A stretch of DNA of 64,000 bases from JANQGH01 sp039177555. Its GTDB lineage: Bacteria > Pseudomonadota > Alphaproteobacteria > DSM-16000 > Inquilinaceae. Within the stretch, counting starts at the first letter, position 1; each line of letters starts with the position of its first letter. The stretch is from assembly GCA_039177555.1 (NCBI GenBank), contig JBCDFV010000011.1, positions 59,179-123,178 of the forward strand, in the 5' to 3' direction. The notes under the pieces were generated by a model. The model ran no database searches, was not told the DNA's origin, and worked only from the letters and a program-made list of their open reading frames with translations. Positions 63,994-64,000 of this stretch are shown here, piece by piece. The position numbers and the translations under genes are program-made.

Positions 63994-64000
63994 GCGGAAG

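Overview
The window reads as a high-GC chromosome segment of a free-living, aerobic alphaproteobacterium outside the Rickettsiales. It carries PopZ and the valS–popZ–tolC–pcm order, the long dgt–SPOR–nagZ–scpAB–tatABC–serS–surE–pcm–nlpD block, secDF joined to a complex I assembly factor homologue, and glyQ–glyS–ppdK. No rRNA, phage, insertion sequence or CRISPR array was seen. Genus-level placement is not possible from the sequence alone.

Layout: (1) 0.4–7.0 kb, a four-gene plus-strand operon for folate-dependent demethylation: a DmdA-like GcvT-fold protein, a MetF-like reductase, formate–THF ligase and a dimethylglycine dehydrogenase-like flavoprotein. (2) 7.0–12.2 kb, an NDUFAF6-like protein, sodB, an NDUFAF3-like (Mth938) protein and secF–secD–yajC; YajC carries a 61-residue highly charged tail. 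(3) 12.3–24.7 kb, a DUF815 ATPase, then on the minus strand the cell-envelope, chromosome-segregation and Tat-export block. An orphan iron-type ABC ATPase sits inside this block, and argS, usually next to dgt in relatives, is not there. (4) 24.7–32.7 kb, erpA, xth, a halohydrin-dehalogenase-like gene behind ilvD, a DUF2927 protein, valS and popZ, with a palindromic repeat element between the last two. (5) 32.8–35.6 kb, tolC, a second pcm-like gene, tRNA-Cys and tRNA-Asn. (6) 35.6–40.9 kb, an accessory-looking nitrogen region next to tRNA-Asn: urea transporter, DUF1116/AllG-like protein, a membrane protein with two ABM-like domains, and guanine deaminase. (7) 41–48.7 kb, prfC, DUF1491, lysS, a DinG-like helicase and small proteins. 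(8) 48.9–56.9 kb, a membrane adenylate/guanylate cyclase, glgA–glgC, an AEC transporter, a TerB-like protein, an Fe–S scaffold/SufE pair and an EEP hydrolase. (9) 57–64 kb, a secreted small protein, a decayed squalene-cyclase-like gene with two in-frame amber codons, ppdK, glyS and glyQ.

The clearest functional surprises are the halohydrin dehalogenase candidate at 25918–26613, which matches both diagnostic motifs that separate these enzymes from ordinary SDRs; the methyl-group catabolic operon at the left end; the purine/urea nitrogen region with a lone AllG-like protein; and the Asp/Glu/Arg/His-rich YajC tail. All function calls come from reading translated sequence and remembered family features; no database search was run.
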